Source of the DNA: Ectopseudomonas alcaliphila
GTDB lineage: Bacteria > Pseudomonadota > Gammaproteobacteria > Pseudomonadales > Pseudomonadaceae
Assembly: GCF_900101755.1 (NCBI RefSeq)
Contig: NZ_FNAE01000003.1
Location: 400,715 to 464,714 of the forward strand
Direction of reading: 5' to 3'
Length of the DNA: 64,000 nt
Shown: positions 30,786 to 40,472 of the stretch, one piece after another
How the letters are laid out: the number at the start of each line of letters is the position of its first letter
Numbering within the stretch: position 1 is the stretch's first letter
The notes under the pieces: generated by a model
What the model was told of the DNA's origin: nothing
The model's input: only the letters and a program-made list of their open reading frames with translations
Database searches by the model: none
Position numbers and translations under genes: made by a program

Positions 30786-31898
30786 ATGCAAGCACCTAGC
30801 ACCCAACGCGTGATCGTCGGCATGTCCGGCGGCGTCGATTCGTCCGTTTCCGCCCTGCTGCTGATCGAGGCGGGCTACCAGGTCGAAGGCCTGTTCATGA
30901 AGAACTGGGACGAAGACGACGGCACCGAATACTGCACCGCCATGGATGACCTGGCCGACGCCCAGGCCGTATGCGATCGCATCGGCATCAAGCTGCACAC
31001 CGCCAACTTCGCCGCCGAGTACTGGGACAACGTGTTCGAGCATTTCCTTGCCGAATACAAGGCCGGACGCACGCCGAACCCGGACATCCTGTGCAACCGC
31101 GAGATCAAGTTCAAAGCCTTCCTCGACTACGCCCTGTCGCTCGGCGCCGACCTGATCGCCACCGGCCACTACGTGCGCCGCCGCGATGTCGACGGCCGCA
31201 CCGAGCTGCTCAAGGGCCTGGACCCGAACAAGGACCAGAGCTACTTCCTCCATGCCGTGGGCGGCGAGCAGATCGCCAAGACCCTGTTCCCGGTCGGCGA
31301 GCTGGAAAAACCACAGGTACGCGCCATTGCCGAGAAATACGAGCTGGCCACGGCGAAGAAGAAGGACTCGACCGGGATCTGCTTCATCGGCGAGCGCCGC
31401 TTCAGCGACTTTCTCAAGCAGTACCTGCCGGCGCAGCCGGGCGATATCGAAACCACCACCGGCGAGGTCATCGGCCGTCATCATGGCTTGATGTACCACA
31501 CCATCGGCCAGCGTCAGGGCCTCGGCATCGGCGGCCTCAAGGACGCCGGCGACGATCCCTGGTACGTGCTGCGCAAGGACCTGACGCGCAACGTGCTGGT
31601 CGTCGGTCAGGGCAACGAACACCCCTGGCTGTTCTCGCGCGCCCTGCTCGCCTCGGACATCTACTGGGTCAACCCGCTGGACCTGAGCGTCCCGCGCCGC
31701 CTGACCGCCAAGGTGCGTTACCGCCAGAGCGACCAGCGCTGCATCCTGGAGAAGACCGAGAACGGCTATCGTGCCGTGTTCGACGAGCCGCAGCGCGCCG
31801 TCACACCCGGTCAGTCCGTGGTGTTCTATGACGGCGAGGTGTGCCTGGGCGGCGGCGTGATCGAAACGGCCGAAGCCTGGTACGAGGACGCCCGATGA
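30786..31898 (+). CDS. mnmA: tRNA-specific 2-thiouridylase MnmA
   Basis: A 370-residue enzyme thiolating U34 of tRNA Lys, Glu and Gln with sulfur from TusE. The PP-loop is [15 protein letters not shown] (about 13-27). The first catalytic cysteine is in [13 protein letters not shown] (about Cys103) and the second in [18 protein letters not shown] (about Cys199). The length is normal. Its stop overlaps the hflD ATG. Together with tusDCBE in this window it completes the terminal part of the s2U34 pathway. Confidence 0.97.
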   Translation: MQAPSTQRVIVGMSGGVDSSVSALLLIEAGYQVEGLFMKNWDEDDGTEYCTAMDDLADAQAVCDRIGIKLHTANFAAEYWDNVFEHFLAEYKAGRTPNPDILCNREIKFKAFLDYALSLGADLIATGHYVRRRDVDGRTELLKGLDPNKDQSYFLHAVGGEQIAKTLFPVGELEKPQVRAIAEKYELATAKKKDSTGICFIGERRFSDFLKQYLPAQPGDIETTTGEVIGRHHGLMYHTIGQRQGLGIGGLKDAGDDPWYVLRKDLTRNVLVVGQGNEHPWLFSRALLASDIYWVNPLDLSVPRRLTAKVRYRQSDQRCILEKTENGYRAVFDEPQRAVTPGQSVVFYDGEVCLGGGVIETAEAWYEDAR

Positions 31899-32515
31899 GC
31901 CCGATTCAGGAACAGCTGGTCGCGCTTGGCGCCGTCTTCGAAGCAGCCTCCCTGGCCGACAAGATCGCCCGCACCGGCCAGGTCAGCGAAGCCTCTATGG
32001 GCTGCATGCTCGGCAGCCTGCTGGTACGCGACCCGAAAAGCACGCTGGACGTATACGGCGGCGACGACCTCAACCTGCGTGACGGCTATCGCGCGCTGAT
32101 CAGCTCGCTGGAGCGCAATCCGTCCGCCCTGCAGCGCGAACCGCTGCGCTATGCGCTGGCAATGATCGGCCTGGAGCGACAGCTGGACAAGCGCGGCGAC
32201 ATGTTGCAGATCATGGGCAGCCGGCTGGATCAGATCCAGCAACAGGTCGAGCATTTCGGCCTGGTCCATGACAACGTCATCGCCGCATGCGGCGGCCTGT
32301 ATCAGGACACCATCAGCACCTTCCGCCAGCGCATTCAGGTGCACGGCGACATGCGCTTTCTGCAGCAGCCGAACAACGCCGCGAAAATCCGCGCCCTGCT
32401 GCTGGCCGGCATCCGCTCGGCGCGCCTGTGGCGTCAGCTCGGCGGTCACCGCTGGCAGCTGGTGTTCAGCCGGAGCAAGCTGCTCAAAGAGCTCTACGAA
32501 CTGACGCGAAGCTGA
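31895..32515 (+). CDS. hflD: High-frequency lysogenisation protein HflD homologue
   Basis: A 206-residue, mostly helical protein of the HflD family, which in E. coli is membrane-associated and binds phage lambda CII. Its normal cellular role is unknown. Recognisable stretches are [34 protein letters not shown] and [22 protein letters not shown] at 31895 overlaps the mnmA stop (ATGA). The mnmA-hflD-purB order is conserved with E. coli, but here an EamA transporter gene lies between hflD and purB. Confidence 0.92.
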   Translation: MSPIQEQLVALGAVFEAASLADKIARTGQVSEASMGCMLGSLLVRDPKSTLDVYGGDDLNLRDGYRALISSLERNPSALQREPLRYALAMIGLERQLDKRGDMLQIMGSRLDQIQQQVEHFGLVHDNVIAACGGLYQDTISTFRQRIQVHGDMRFLQQPNNAAKIRALLLAGIRSARLWRQLGGHRWQLVFSRSKLLKELYELTRS

Positions 32516-32517
32516 CC

Positions 32518-33381
32518 ATGGAGCCCGCCAGCCGCAGCGTAAAACCCCTTCAGGGTGCCCTGCTGCTGGCGCTCTCGGCGCTGCTGTTCGCCTTCACCGG
32601 GGTCGGCATTCGCGAAATCTCCGCCAGCGTCAACAACGAGTCGGTGGTGTTCTTCCGCAACCTGGTCGGCGTGCTGTTCTTCCTGCCCCTGCTGCTGGTG
32701 CGCGGCGTTCGCCCGCTACGTACGACGCGACTGAAATCCCATCTCTGGCGCACCACCTACGGCCTGGCGGCGATGTACTGTTTTTTCTACGCCATTGCCC
32801 ACCTACCGCTGGCCGACGCCATGCTGTTCACCTACTCGGCGCCGGTGTTCACGCCGCTGATCGCGCACATCTGGCTCAAGGAACCACTGACTCGGCGCAT
32901 GCTGGTCAGCAGCCTGATCGGCCTGTGCGGGGTGCTGCTGGTGGCCAAGCCCAGCGCTGCACTGTTCGAGGGGCCCGCGCTGTTCGGCCTGGCAGCCAGC
33001 CTGCTGGCGGCCTTCGCCTTCGTCTCCATCCGCGAAATGAGCGATAGCGAGCCAGCGACGCGCATCGTCTTCTATTTCTCGCTGTTCAGCGCGCTGTTCT
33101 CCGCCATCCCGCTGACCTGGAGCTGGCAACCGCTCGATTCCACGCAGCTGAGCTGGCTGCTGGGCATCGGCCTGCTGGCCACCGCCAGCCAGGTGATCAT
33201 GTCACGCGCCTACGGCCTGGCTCCGCCCGGGCTGATCGGTCCGGTCGCGTACCTGGCCATCGTCTTCGCCGGCATCATTGCCTGGCTGCTCTGGGGCGAG
33301 ACGCCAGACACCCTGTCGCTGCTCGGCGCGGCATTGATCTTCGCCGCCAGTCTGTTATCGGTCGCAAGACGCAGGGCATAG
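32518..33381 (+). CDS. EamA/DMT-superfamily transporter
   Basis: A 287-residue membrane protein with ten predicted helices in two EamA repeats (about 10-140 and 150-283). Motifs include FAFTGVGIREISASVNNESV and SAPVFTPLIAHIWLKEPLT, and near the C-terminus GPVAYLAIVFAGIIAWLLWG, where a conserved helix of the second repeat is expected. It resembles the DMT exporters of metabolites of the RhaT/YdcZ group; the substrate cannot be told. The start is 2 bases after hflD, so co-transcription is likely. This gene interrupts the classical hflD-purB neighbourhood. Confidence 0.88.
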   Translation: MEPASRSVKPLQGALLLALSALLFAFTGVGIREISASVNNESVVFFRNLVGVLFFLPLLLVRGVRPLRTTRLKSHLWRTTYGLAAMYCFFYAIAHLPLADAMLFTYSAPVFTPLIAHIWLKEPLTRRMLVSSLIGLCGVLLVAKPSAALFEGPALFGLAASLLAAFAFVSIREMSDSEPATRIVFYFSLFSALFSAIPLTWSWQPLDSTQLSWLLGIGLLATASQVIMSRAYGLAPPGLIGPVAYLAIVFAGIIAWLLWGETPDTLSLLGAALIFAASLLSVARRRA

Positions 33382-33409
33382 GCGGCCAAGCGCCGGTTTT
33401 CATGTATGA

Positions 33410-34900
<1,491 letters not shown>

Positions 34901-34918
34901 GCGACACCAGCCTCGAGG

Positions 34919-34947
34919 ACGCCCGGCTGAGCCGGGCGTTTTTGTTT
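34919..34947 (+). terminator. Terminator after purB
   Basis: ACGCCCGGC-TGA-GCCGGGCGT followed by TTTTGTTTT, 18 bases after the purB stop. Confidence 0.9.
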
Positions 34948-34978
34948 TAAGGTTTTTATCTATTTCAAGGGCTTACTG

Positions 34979-36145
34979 ATGAATCCTGATACTCCGCTGC
35001 AATTGCTGGGTGGCCTCACAGCCCGTGAATTCCTGCGCGACTACTGGCAGAAGAAACCGCTGCTGGTACGTCAAGCCATTCCCGACTTCGAAAGCCCGAT
35101 CAGCCCGGACGAACTGGCCGGCCTGGCGCTGGAAGAGGAAGTCGAGTCGCGCCTGGTGATCGAGCATGGCGAGCGCCCCTGGGAACTGCAGCGTGGCCCG
35201 TTCAACGAAGACACCTTCCAGGACCTGCCCGAGCGCGACTGGACCCTGCTGGTCCAGGCCGTCGATCAGTTCGTCCCGGAAGTGGCCGAGCTGCTGGAGG
35301 ACTTCAAGTTCCTGCCCAAGTGGCGCATCGACGACCTGATGATCAGCTTCGCCGCGCCCGGTGGCGGCGTCGGCCCGCATTTCGACAACTACGACGTATT
35401 CCTGCTGCAGGCTCATGGTCATCGCCGCTGGCAAATTGGCCAGATGTGCGATGCCGACAGCCCGCTGCTCCCCCACGCCGATCTGAAGATCCTGGCTCAA
35501 TTCGAACCAACCGATGAATGGGTGCTGGCACCCGGCGACATGCTTTACCTGCCGCCATGCCTCGCCCACTGTGGCACCGCTGAGGATGATTGCATGACCT
35601 ATTCCGTGGGCTTCCGCGCGCCGAGCGCCGCCGAAGTACTGACCCATTTCACCGACTTCCTCGGCCAGTTCCTGCCCGACGAAGAGCGTTACAGCGATGC
35701 CGACATCCAGCCGAGCGAGGATCCCAACCAGATCCAGCGCGACGCCCTGGAACGCCTCAAGGCCCTGCTCAACGAGCATATGAGCGACGAACGTCTGCTG
35801 ATGACCTGGTTCGGCCAGTTCATGACCGAGCCCAAGTACCCGGAGCTGGTCGCCGGCATCGAGATCGAGGAAGAGGACTTCCTCGGCGCACTGGAAGATG
35901 GCGCGATCCTCATCCGCAACCCCAGCGCGCGCATGGCCTGGTCGGAAGTCGGCGAAGACCTGGTGCTGTTCGCCAGCGGCCAGAGCCGCCTGGTTTCCGC
36001 CCGCCTGCGCGAGCTGCTGAAGCTGATCTGCAGCGCCGATGCGTTACATGTGGAAAACCTCGGCGCCTGGCTGGCCGACGACGAGGGGCGTACCCTGCTA
36101 TGGGAACTGGTCAAGCAAGGCAGCCTGGGATTTGCCGATGAGTGA
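34979..36145 (+). CDS. roxA: 50S ribosomal protein L16 arginine hydroxylase (RoxA/YcfD-type JmjC cupin)
   Basis: A 388-residue 2-oxoglutarate/Fe(II) oxygenase that hydroxylates an arginine in ribosomal protein L16. The JmjC double-stranded beta helix (about 95-220) has the iron-binding H-x-D in GGGVGPHFDNYDVFLLQAHG and the following HRRWQIGQ. The second iron His is in LPPCLAHCGTAED. The C-terminal winged-helix domain (about 300-388) resembles that of YcfD. Its stop overlaps the next gene's start. Confidence 0.93.
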   Translation: MNPDTPLQLLGGLTAREFLRDYWQKKPLLVRQAIPDFESPISPDELAGLALEEEVESRLVIEHGERPWELQRGPFNEDTFQDLPERDWTLLVQAVDQFVPEVAELLEDFKFLPKWRIDDLMISFAAPGGGVGPHFDNYDVFLLQAHGHRRWQIGQMCDADSPLLPHADLKILAQFEPTDEWVLAPGDMLYLPPCLAHCGTAEDDCMTYSVGFRAPSAAEVLTHFTDFLGQFLPDEERYSDADIQPSEDPNQIQRDALERLKALLNEHMSDERLLMTWFGQFMTEPKYPELVAGIEIEEEDFLGALEDGAILIRNPSARMAWSEVGEDLVLFASGQSRLVSARLRELLKLICSADALHVENLGAWLADDEGRTLLWELVKQGSLGFADE

Positions 36146-36563
36146 GATCACTGTCCGTGTCGCGGACTGGCATAGGGACAATGCCGAGCTTCGTCGTATC
36201 CGCGACAGCGTTTTCGTCGCCGAGCAATCGGTACCGCCGGAGCTGGAATGGGACGCCGAAGATACCGACGCCGTGCACTTTCTCGCCGAAGAAGGTGATT
36301 ACCCGGTCGGTACCGCGCGCCTGCTGCCCGATGGCCATATCGGTCGCGTTTCGGTGCTCAAGGACTGGCGCGGCCTGAAAGTGGGCGAAAAACTGATGCA
36401 GGCGGTGATTGCCGAAGCGGAAAAGCGCGGCCTGCATCAGCAAATGCTCACCGCTCAGGTGCACGCCACGCCATTCTATGAAAGGCTAGGCTTCAGGATT
36501 GTCAGCGACGAGTACCTCGACGCCGGCATACCGCACGTGGATATGGTGCGCAGCAGCCAGTAG
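36138..36563 (+). CDS. GNAT-family N-acetyltransferase
   Basis: A 141-residue GNAT acetyltransferase. The acetyl-CoA loop is in LKDWRGLKVGEKLMQAVIAE (about 76-95), in which V-x-x-x-x-R-G-x-K-V-G replaces the usual R/Q-x-x-G-x-G/A. The C-terminal HATPFYERLGFRIVSDEYLD is the classical motif B. The substrate is unknown. ATG at 36138 overlaps the end of roxA by 8 bases, so it is translationally coupled to the ribosomal oxygenase gene. A ribosomal or small-molecule target is only a guess. Confidence 0.9.
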   Translation: MSEITVRVADWHRDNAELRRIRDSVFVAEQSVPPELEWDAEDTDAVHFLAEEGDYPVGTARLLPDGHIGRVSVLKDWRGLKVGEKLMQAVIAEAEKRGLHQQMLTAQVHATPFYERLGFRIVSDEYLDAGIPHVDMVRSSQ

Positions 36564-36571
36564 AGACCGAA

Positions 36572-37213
36572 ATGAACGACAAACACGCCCCGGTCGAACC
36601 GATCGATACGCCAGATCCCATTGAACTGGCGGCTATCGAATTCGAGTCGCCGGGGCGTTTTGCCGTGCACAACCCCGCCCCCATCACGCCGGATACGGCG
36701 CAATGGGAGCCGGCCCCCTTCGTCCTGGGCGAGCACGAGCGCCTGGAGCGCTTCAGCCAGCCCCAGCAAGCGCGCGCTCACGTTCTCGCCCTGATCCAGC
36801 AGGCGCAGCGCAACCTGTGCCTGTACAGCGATGACCTGGAGCCCTGGCTCTATCACCACAGCAGCGTGCAACAGGCCTGCACGCGTTTTCTGCTGAACAG
36901 CCCACGGGCGCGCCTGCGCATCCTGCTGCGTGACCCGACCCGCGCCGTGAAGGAAGGTCATCGCCTGCTCGCCCTGTCGCGCCGCCTGTCCTCCAACCTG
37001 CATATCCGCAAACTCAATCCGGATTACGCCAGCGATGAGCTGGCCTACCTGATCGCCGATGACAGAGGGCTGTTCTTGCGCCCGGAACTCGATCAGCAGG
37101 CGGGCTATGCCCTGTACAATGATCCGGCGCGCGCGCGCCAACGCCAAACCCAGTTCGACCAGGCCTGGGACACCAGCATCACCGACCCTGATCTGCGGAG
37201 TTTCCTGCTATGA
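36572..37213 (+). CDS. Conserved hypothetical protein, PLD-like fold suspected
   Basis: A 213-residue cytoplasmic protein without signal or membrane segment. An acidic, proline-rich N-terminus (1-50) precedes a region with ALIQQAQRNLCLYSDDLEPW and RARLRILLRDPTRAVKEGHR, which looks like one half of a phospholipase D-type alpha/beta fold. The HKD catalytic motif is absent, so it is probably not a phosphodiesterase. It lies between the GNAT gene (8-base gap) and a secretin-N protein whose start overlaps its end (ATGA). I do not recognise a function. Confidence 0.8.
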   Translation: MNDKHAPVEPIDTPDPIELAAIEFESPGRFAVHNPAPITPDTAQWEPAPFVLGEHERLERFSQPQQARAHVLALIQQAQRNLCLYSDDLEPWLYHHSSVQQACTRFLLNSPRARLRILLRDPTRAVKEGHRLLALSRRLSSNLHIRKLNPDYASDELAYLIADDRGLFLRPELDQQAGYALYNDPARARQRQTQFDQAWDTSITDPDLRSFLL

Positions 37214-38019
37214 CCCTGCGCACGCTGTTCGCTGCCCTGCTTCTCGGCCTGTGCCTGCCGCTGCAAGCGGCTACCGAAGTGATCCCGCTGAATTACCGCA
37301 CCGCCGACGATGTACTCGGCGTGGTGCAGTCGATGCTTGGTAACGAGGGCAAGGTCAGCGCCTACGGCAACCAGCTGATCGTCAACGCCTCCCCGGCAAA
37401 AATCGGCGAAGTTCGCGTGTTGTTGCAGCAACTCGACACCCGCCCGCGTCGCCTGCTGATCACCGTGGAGAGCGCCGACAGCAATTACCAGAACGACCGC
37501 GGCTATCGCGTCGATGGCACGCTCAGCGCCGGCAATGCCGAAGTCCAGGTCGGCCGCGGCGAAGTGAACGGTCGCGACCAGGTGCGCATCATCCGCCGCA
37601 GCACCGACAGCCGTGGCGGCGGCACCCAGCAGGTACAGGCCACCGAGGGCTATCCGGCACTGATTCAGGTTGGCCAGAGCGTACCGCTGACCACCACCAG
37701 TACCGGCCCTTACGGCCGGGTCTACCAGGACACCCAGTACCGCGACGTGACCCGCGGCTTCTACGTGACAGCCAGCCTCTCTGGCGAACTGGTACACGTT
37801 GCCATCAGCAGTCAGCGTGATCGCGTCAGCAACAGCCGCCCCGGCGTGATCGATGTGCAAAGTACCGACACGCGCGTCAGCGGTCGTCTCGGCGAGTGGA
37901 TTACCCTGAGTGGCGTCAGCGAGGAAACCAGCTCCAGCGGCCGTGATGTGTTGCGCCGACACACCACCCAGGGCCGCGAAGACATGTCGCTGCGCCTGAA
38001 GGTCGAAGCGATCGACTGA
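37210..38019 (+). CDS. Exported protein with secretin N-type (N0/N1) domain only
   Basis: A 269-residue protein with a signal peptide (MTLRTLFAALLLGLCLPLQA, 1-20). The domain that follows (about 22-85, EVIPLNYRTADDVLGVVQSM and VRVLLQQLDTRPRRLLITVE) resembles the NolW/N1 ring domain of secretins. The remainder (about 95-269) is rich in beta strands, Arg, Ser and Gly (QVGRGEVNGRDQVRIIRR). There is no secretin pore domain, so it is a stand-alone periplasmic protein of unknown role. Its start overlaps the preceding gene by four bases. A long gene-free region separates it from aceA. Confidence 0.82.
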   Translation: MTLRTLFAALLLGLCLPLQAATEVIPLNYRTADDVLGVVQSMLGNEGKVSAYGNQLIVNASPAKIGEVRVLLQQLDTRPRRLLITVESADSNYQNDRGYRVDGTLSAGNAEVQVGRGEVNGRDQVRIIRRSTDSRGGGTQQVQATEGYPALIQVGQSVPLTTTSTGPYGRVYQDTQYRDVTRGFYVTASLSGELVHVAISSQRDRVSNSRPGVIDVQSTDTRVSGRLGEWITLSGVSEETSSSGRDVLRRHTTQGREDMSLRLKVEAID

Positions 38020-38144
38020 CACCCCGACCAAAGTCGAATCCCTTTCCCTCGCAAGAACGATGGACAACTCGCGCAACCCGCGAAATGCCTGAAACGCCCG
38101 CCCCATGGGCTGCCGAGTGTGACCATCCAGTCGCCGACTGAATA

Positions 38145-38170
38145 TGTAGTAGTTTTAAAAAACCACTACA
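38145..38170. promoter_or_regulatory. 26-bp near-palindromic operator upstream of aceA
   Basis: TGTAGTAGTTTT-AA-AAAACCACTACA: 12-base arms with a single mismatch. It ends 6 bases before the -35 hexamer, so its centre is near -55. The TGTAGT...ACTACA form resembles what I remember of the site for the KDPG-responsive repressor RccR, which controls aceA in Pseudomonas; that link is from memory. Confidence 0.6.
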
Positions 38171-38176
38171 AAACGT

Positions 38177-38205
38177 TTGACGAAGCATTTTCCCAGAGGC
38201 ATGAT
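38177..38205 (+). promoter_or_regulatory. aceA promoter
   Basis: TTGACG (38177-38182) and CATGAT (38200-38205) are 17 bases apart. The -35 has five of six consensus bases and the -10 four of six. It lies directly downstream of the 26-bp palindrome. Confidence 0.6.
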
Positions 38206-38577
38206 GGCCTCGCTCCCGCTAGCCAGGGGTCCTGAAAAGGATCTCCAGACCGCCCGCGAAGTACTTCGCAACGGTCCGTGTCCCAACAGCCCACAAGGCC
38301 GTACGACGAGGTTGCGACTGGAACGAAGTTGTCCTGAGGGACGGGGAAGCGTTTAGCGTCAGACAGATCGAAAGCCCAGCAGATGCCCAAGGTTTCCACG
38401 AGCCGACCGGCCTATGCGACGTTCTCGAACTGTTCGCCACATCCCCCCTCCTCGCGGTCAATCCTCGCCCCAGCCGTTTCTCGCCGTCAAAGTGGAAGCC
38501 TCCCGCAGCCGCTGCATCCGTGCACGCATTGCGTGGGTAGTCGGTGCTCAACCAACACATTTTTTGAAGGATTGACC

Positions 38578-40173
38578 ATGTCCGCATATCAAAACGACAT
38601 CAAGGCTGTAGCCGCTCTGAAAGAGAAGTTCGGCAGCAGCTGGAGCGCTATCAACCCCGAGTCCGTCGCCCGTATGCGCGCTCAGAACCGCTTCAAGACC
38701 GGTCTGGAAATCGCTCAGTACACTGCTGACATCATGCGCAAGGACATGGAAGAGTACGACGCCGACTCCTCCGTCTACACCCAGTCGCTGGGTTGCTGGC
38801 ACGGCTTCATCGGTCAGCAGAAGCTGATTTCGATCAAGAAGCACCTGAAAACCACCAACAAGCGCTACCTCTACCTGTCCGGTTGGATGGTCGCTGCTCT
38901 GCGCTCTGACTTCGGCCCGCTGCCGGACCAGTCGATGCACGAGAAAACCGCCGTCTCCGACCTGATCGAAGAGCTCTACACCTTCCTGCGTCAGGCCGAC
39001 AGCCGCGAACTGGACCTGCTGTTCACCGCTCTGGACGCTGCTCGCGCAGCTGGCGACCAGGCCAAGGCTGCCGAAATCCAGAACCAGATCGACAACCACG
39101 AAACCCACATCGTGCCGATCATCGCCGACATCGACGCTGGCTTCGGTAACCCGGAAGCCACCTACCTGCTGGCCAAGCGCATGATCGAAGCCGGTGCGTG
39201 CTGCATCCAGATCGAGAACCAGGTTTCCGACGAGAAGCAGTGCGGCCACCAGGACGGTAAAGTGACCGTTCCTCACGCCGACTTCCTCGCCAAGATCGCT
39301 GCCGTTCGCTACGCGTTCCTCGAGCTGGGCATCGACAACGGCGTGATCGTTGCGCGTACCGACTCCCTGGGTGCCGGCCTGACCAAGCAGATCGCCGTGA
39401 CCAACGAGCCGGGCGACCTGGGCGACCTGTACAACAGCTTCCTCGATTGCGAAGAAGTGTCTGCTGCCGACCTGGGCAACGGCGATGTCGTGATCAACCG
39501 CGGCGGCAAGCTGCTGCGTCCCAAGCGTCTGCCGTCTAACCTGTTCCAGTTCCGTGCTGGCACCGGCGAAGCGCGCTGCGTACTGGACTGCATCACCAGC
39601 CTGCAGAACGGTGCTGACCTGCTGTGGATCGAAACCGAGAAGCCGCACGTTGGCCAGATCGCGGCCATGGTCAACGAAATCCGCAAGACCATCCCGAACG
39701 CCAAGCTGGTGTACAACAACAGCCCATCGTTCAACTGGACCCTGAACTTCCGTCAGCAGGTGTTCGATGCCATGGTTGCCGAAGGCAAGGACGTTTCCGC
39801 CTACGACCGCGCCAAGCTGATGAGCGTCGAGTACGACGAAACCGAACTGGCCCAGGTTGCCGACGAGAAGATCCGTACCTTCCAGCGCGACGGTTCGGCT
39901 CAGGCTGGCATCTTCCACCACCTGATCACCCTGCCGACCTACCACACCGCAGCTCTGTCGACTGACAACCTGGCCAAGGGTTACTTCGCCGACCAGGGCA
40001 TGCTGGCCTACGTGAAAGGCGTGCAGCGTCAGGAACTGCGTCAGGGTATCGCCTGCGTCAAGCACCAGAACATGGCTGGCTCCGACATCGGCGACAACCA
40101 CAAGGAGTACTTCGCTGGCGAAGCAGCTCTGAAGGCGAGCGGTAAAGACAACACCATGAACCAGTTCCACTAA
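38578..40173 (+). CDS. aceA: Isocitrate lyase
   Basis: A 531-residue enzyme splitting isocitrate into glyoxylate and succinate, the first step of the glyoxylate shunt used on acetate and fatty acids. The catalytic loop is SDEKQCGHQDGKVTVPHADF (about 214-233), in which KQCGH replaces the KKCGH of E. coli; the catalytic Cys is kept. Metal and substrate motifs include IADIDAGFGN and VARTDSLGAG. The length matches the longer (about 530 aa) Pseudomonas class. ATG at 38578 follows GAAGGA. It competes for isocitrate with Icd and Idh, encoded 8-12 kb away. Confidence 0.96.
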   Translation: MSAYQNDIKAVAALKEKFGSSWSAINPESVARMRAQNRFKTGLEIAQYTADIMRKDMEEYDADSSVYTQSLGCWHGFIGQQKLISIKKHLKTTNKRYLYLSGWMVAALRSDFGPLPDQSMHEKTAVSDLIEELYTFLRQADSRELDLLFTALDAARAAGDQAKAAEIQNQIDNHETHIVPIIADIDAGFGNPEATYLLAKRMIEAGACCIQIENQVSDEKQCGHQDGKVTVPHADFLAKIAAVRYAFLELGIDNGVIVARTDSLGAGLTKQIAVTNEPGDLGDLYNSFLDCEEVSAADLGNGDVVINRGGKLLRPKRLPSNLFQFRAGTGEARCVLDCITSLQNGADLLWIETEKPHVGQIAAMVNEIRKTIPNAKLVYNNSPSFNWTLNFRQQVFDAMVAEGKDVSAYDRAKLMSVEYDETELAQVADEKIRTFQRDGSAQAGIFHHLITLPTYHTAALSTDNLAKGYFADQGMLAYVKGVQRQELRQGIACVKHQNMAGSDIGDNHKEYFAGEAALKASGKDNTMNQFH

Positions 40174-40184
40174 GAACGGTTCTC

Positions 40185-40211
40185 CTGCTGCGGACCACGC
40201 ATCCGCAGCAG
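40185..40211 (+). other. Hairpin directly after aceA
   Basis: CTGCTGCGGA and TCCGCAGCAG are perfect arms around 7 bases, starting 11 bases after the stop. With no T-run it probably stabilises the mRNA 3' end; the real terminator follows at 40228. Confidence 0.5.
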
Positions 40212-40227
40212 TCTGTTTGCCTAATCC

Positions 40228-40252
40228 GCCCCGGCTTTGCCGGGGCTTTTTT
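40228..40252 (+). terminator. Terminator of aceA
   Basis: GCCCCGGC-TTT-GCCGGGGC followed by six T residues. Confidence 0.92.
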
Positions 40253-40266
40253 ATGCCTAGCAAATA

Positions 40267-40308
40267 GGTGCGCGGCGCACCAATCGTTTCCAACGGCCTT
40301 GGTGCGCA
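40267..40308. repeat. Degenerate GGTGCGC inverted repeat
   Basis: GGTGCGC-G-GCGCACC (40267-40281) followed by a further TTGGTGCGCA (40299-40308) resembles the element between serS and cysG (13474-13534). It is a partial or decayed copy. Confidence 0.4.
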
Positions 40309-40402
40309 ATGCCTGGGCGACCTCGCGACAGCCTACGAAGCGGCGCCAAGCAGAGGGACGATCGCCACCCTCCGAGCAGTTTTGTGCAACAGCGCACAGG
40401 CG

Positions 40403-40420
40403 CTGTCACTATTCCGTCGT
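40403..40420 (+). promoter_or_regulatory. Candidate PHO box (PhoB site)
   Basis: CTGTCAC-TATT-CCGTCGT has the 7-4-7 layout of a PHO box. The first half matches CTGTCA(T/C) fully and the second matches five of seven positions. A -10-like TAGCGT (40431-40436) follows 10 bases later, as expected for a PhoB-activated promoter. It is upstream of a phosphatase gene. Confidence 0.5.
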
Positions 40421-40472
40421 TTTCCTTGGTTAGCGTCATGGCTCCGTCGATCAGCCTCCCCAGGAGCCCTCC

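Larger units (their letters stand above)
38020..38577. other. Long aceA upstream and leader region
   Basis: 558 bases without a supported gene. Contents: a 26-bp near-palindrome (38145-38170), a good promoter (38177-38205), a perfect 14-bp palindrome GCGAAGTACTTCGC (38256-38269), and a transcript leader of about 365 bases before the aceA ribosome-binding site GAAGGA. An in-frame extension of aceA runs back to 38383 but has no family sequence, so I treat it as leader. Confidence 0.5.

Noticed and set aside
36572..37213. Active phospholipase D
   Set aside because: No H-x-K-x4-D motif is present, so only a distant fold resemblance can be claimed.
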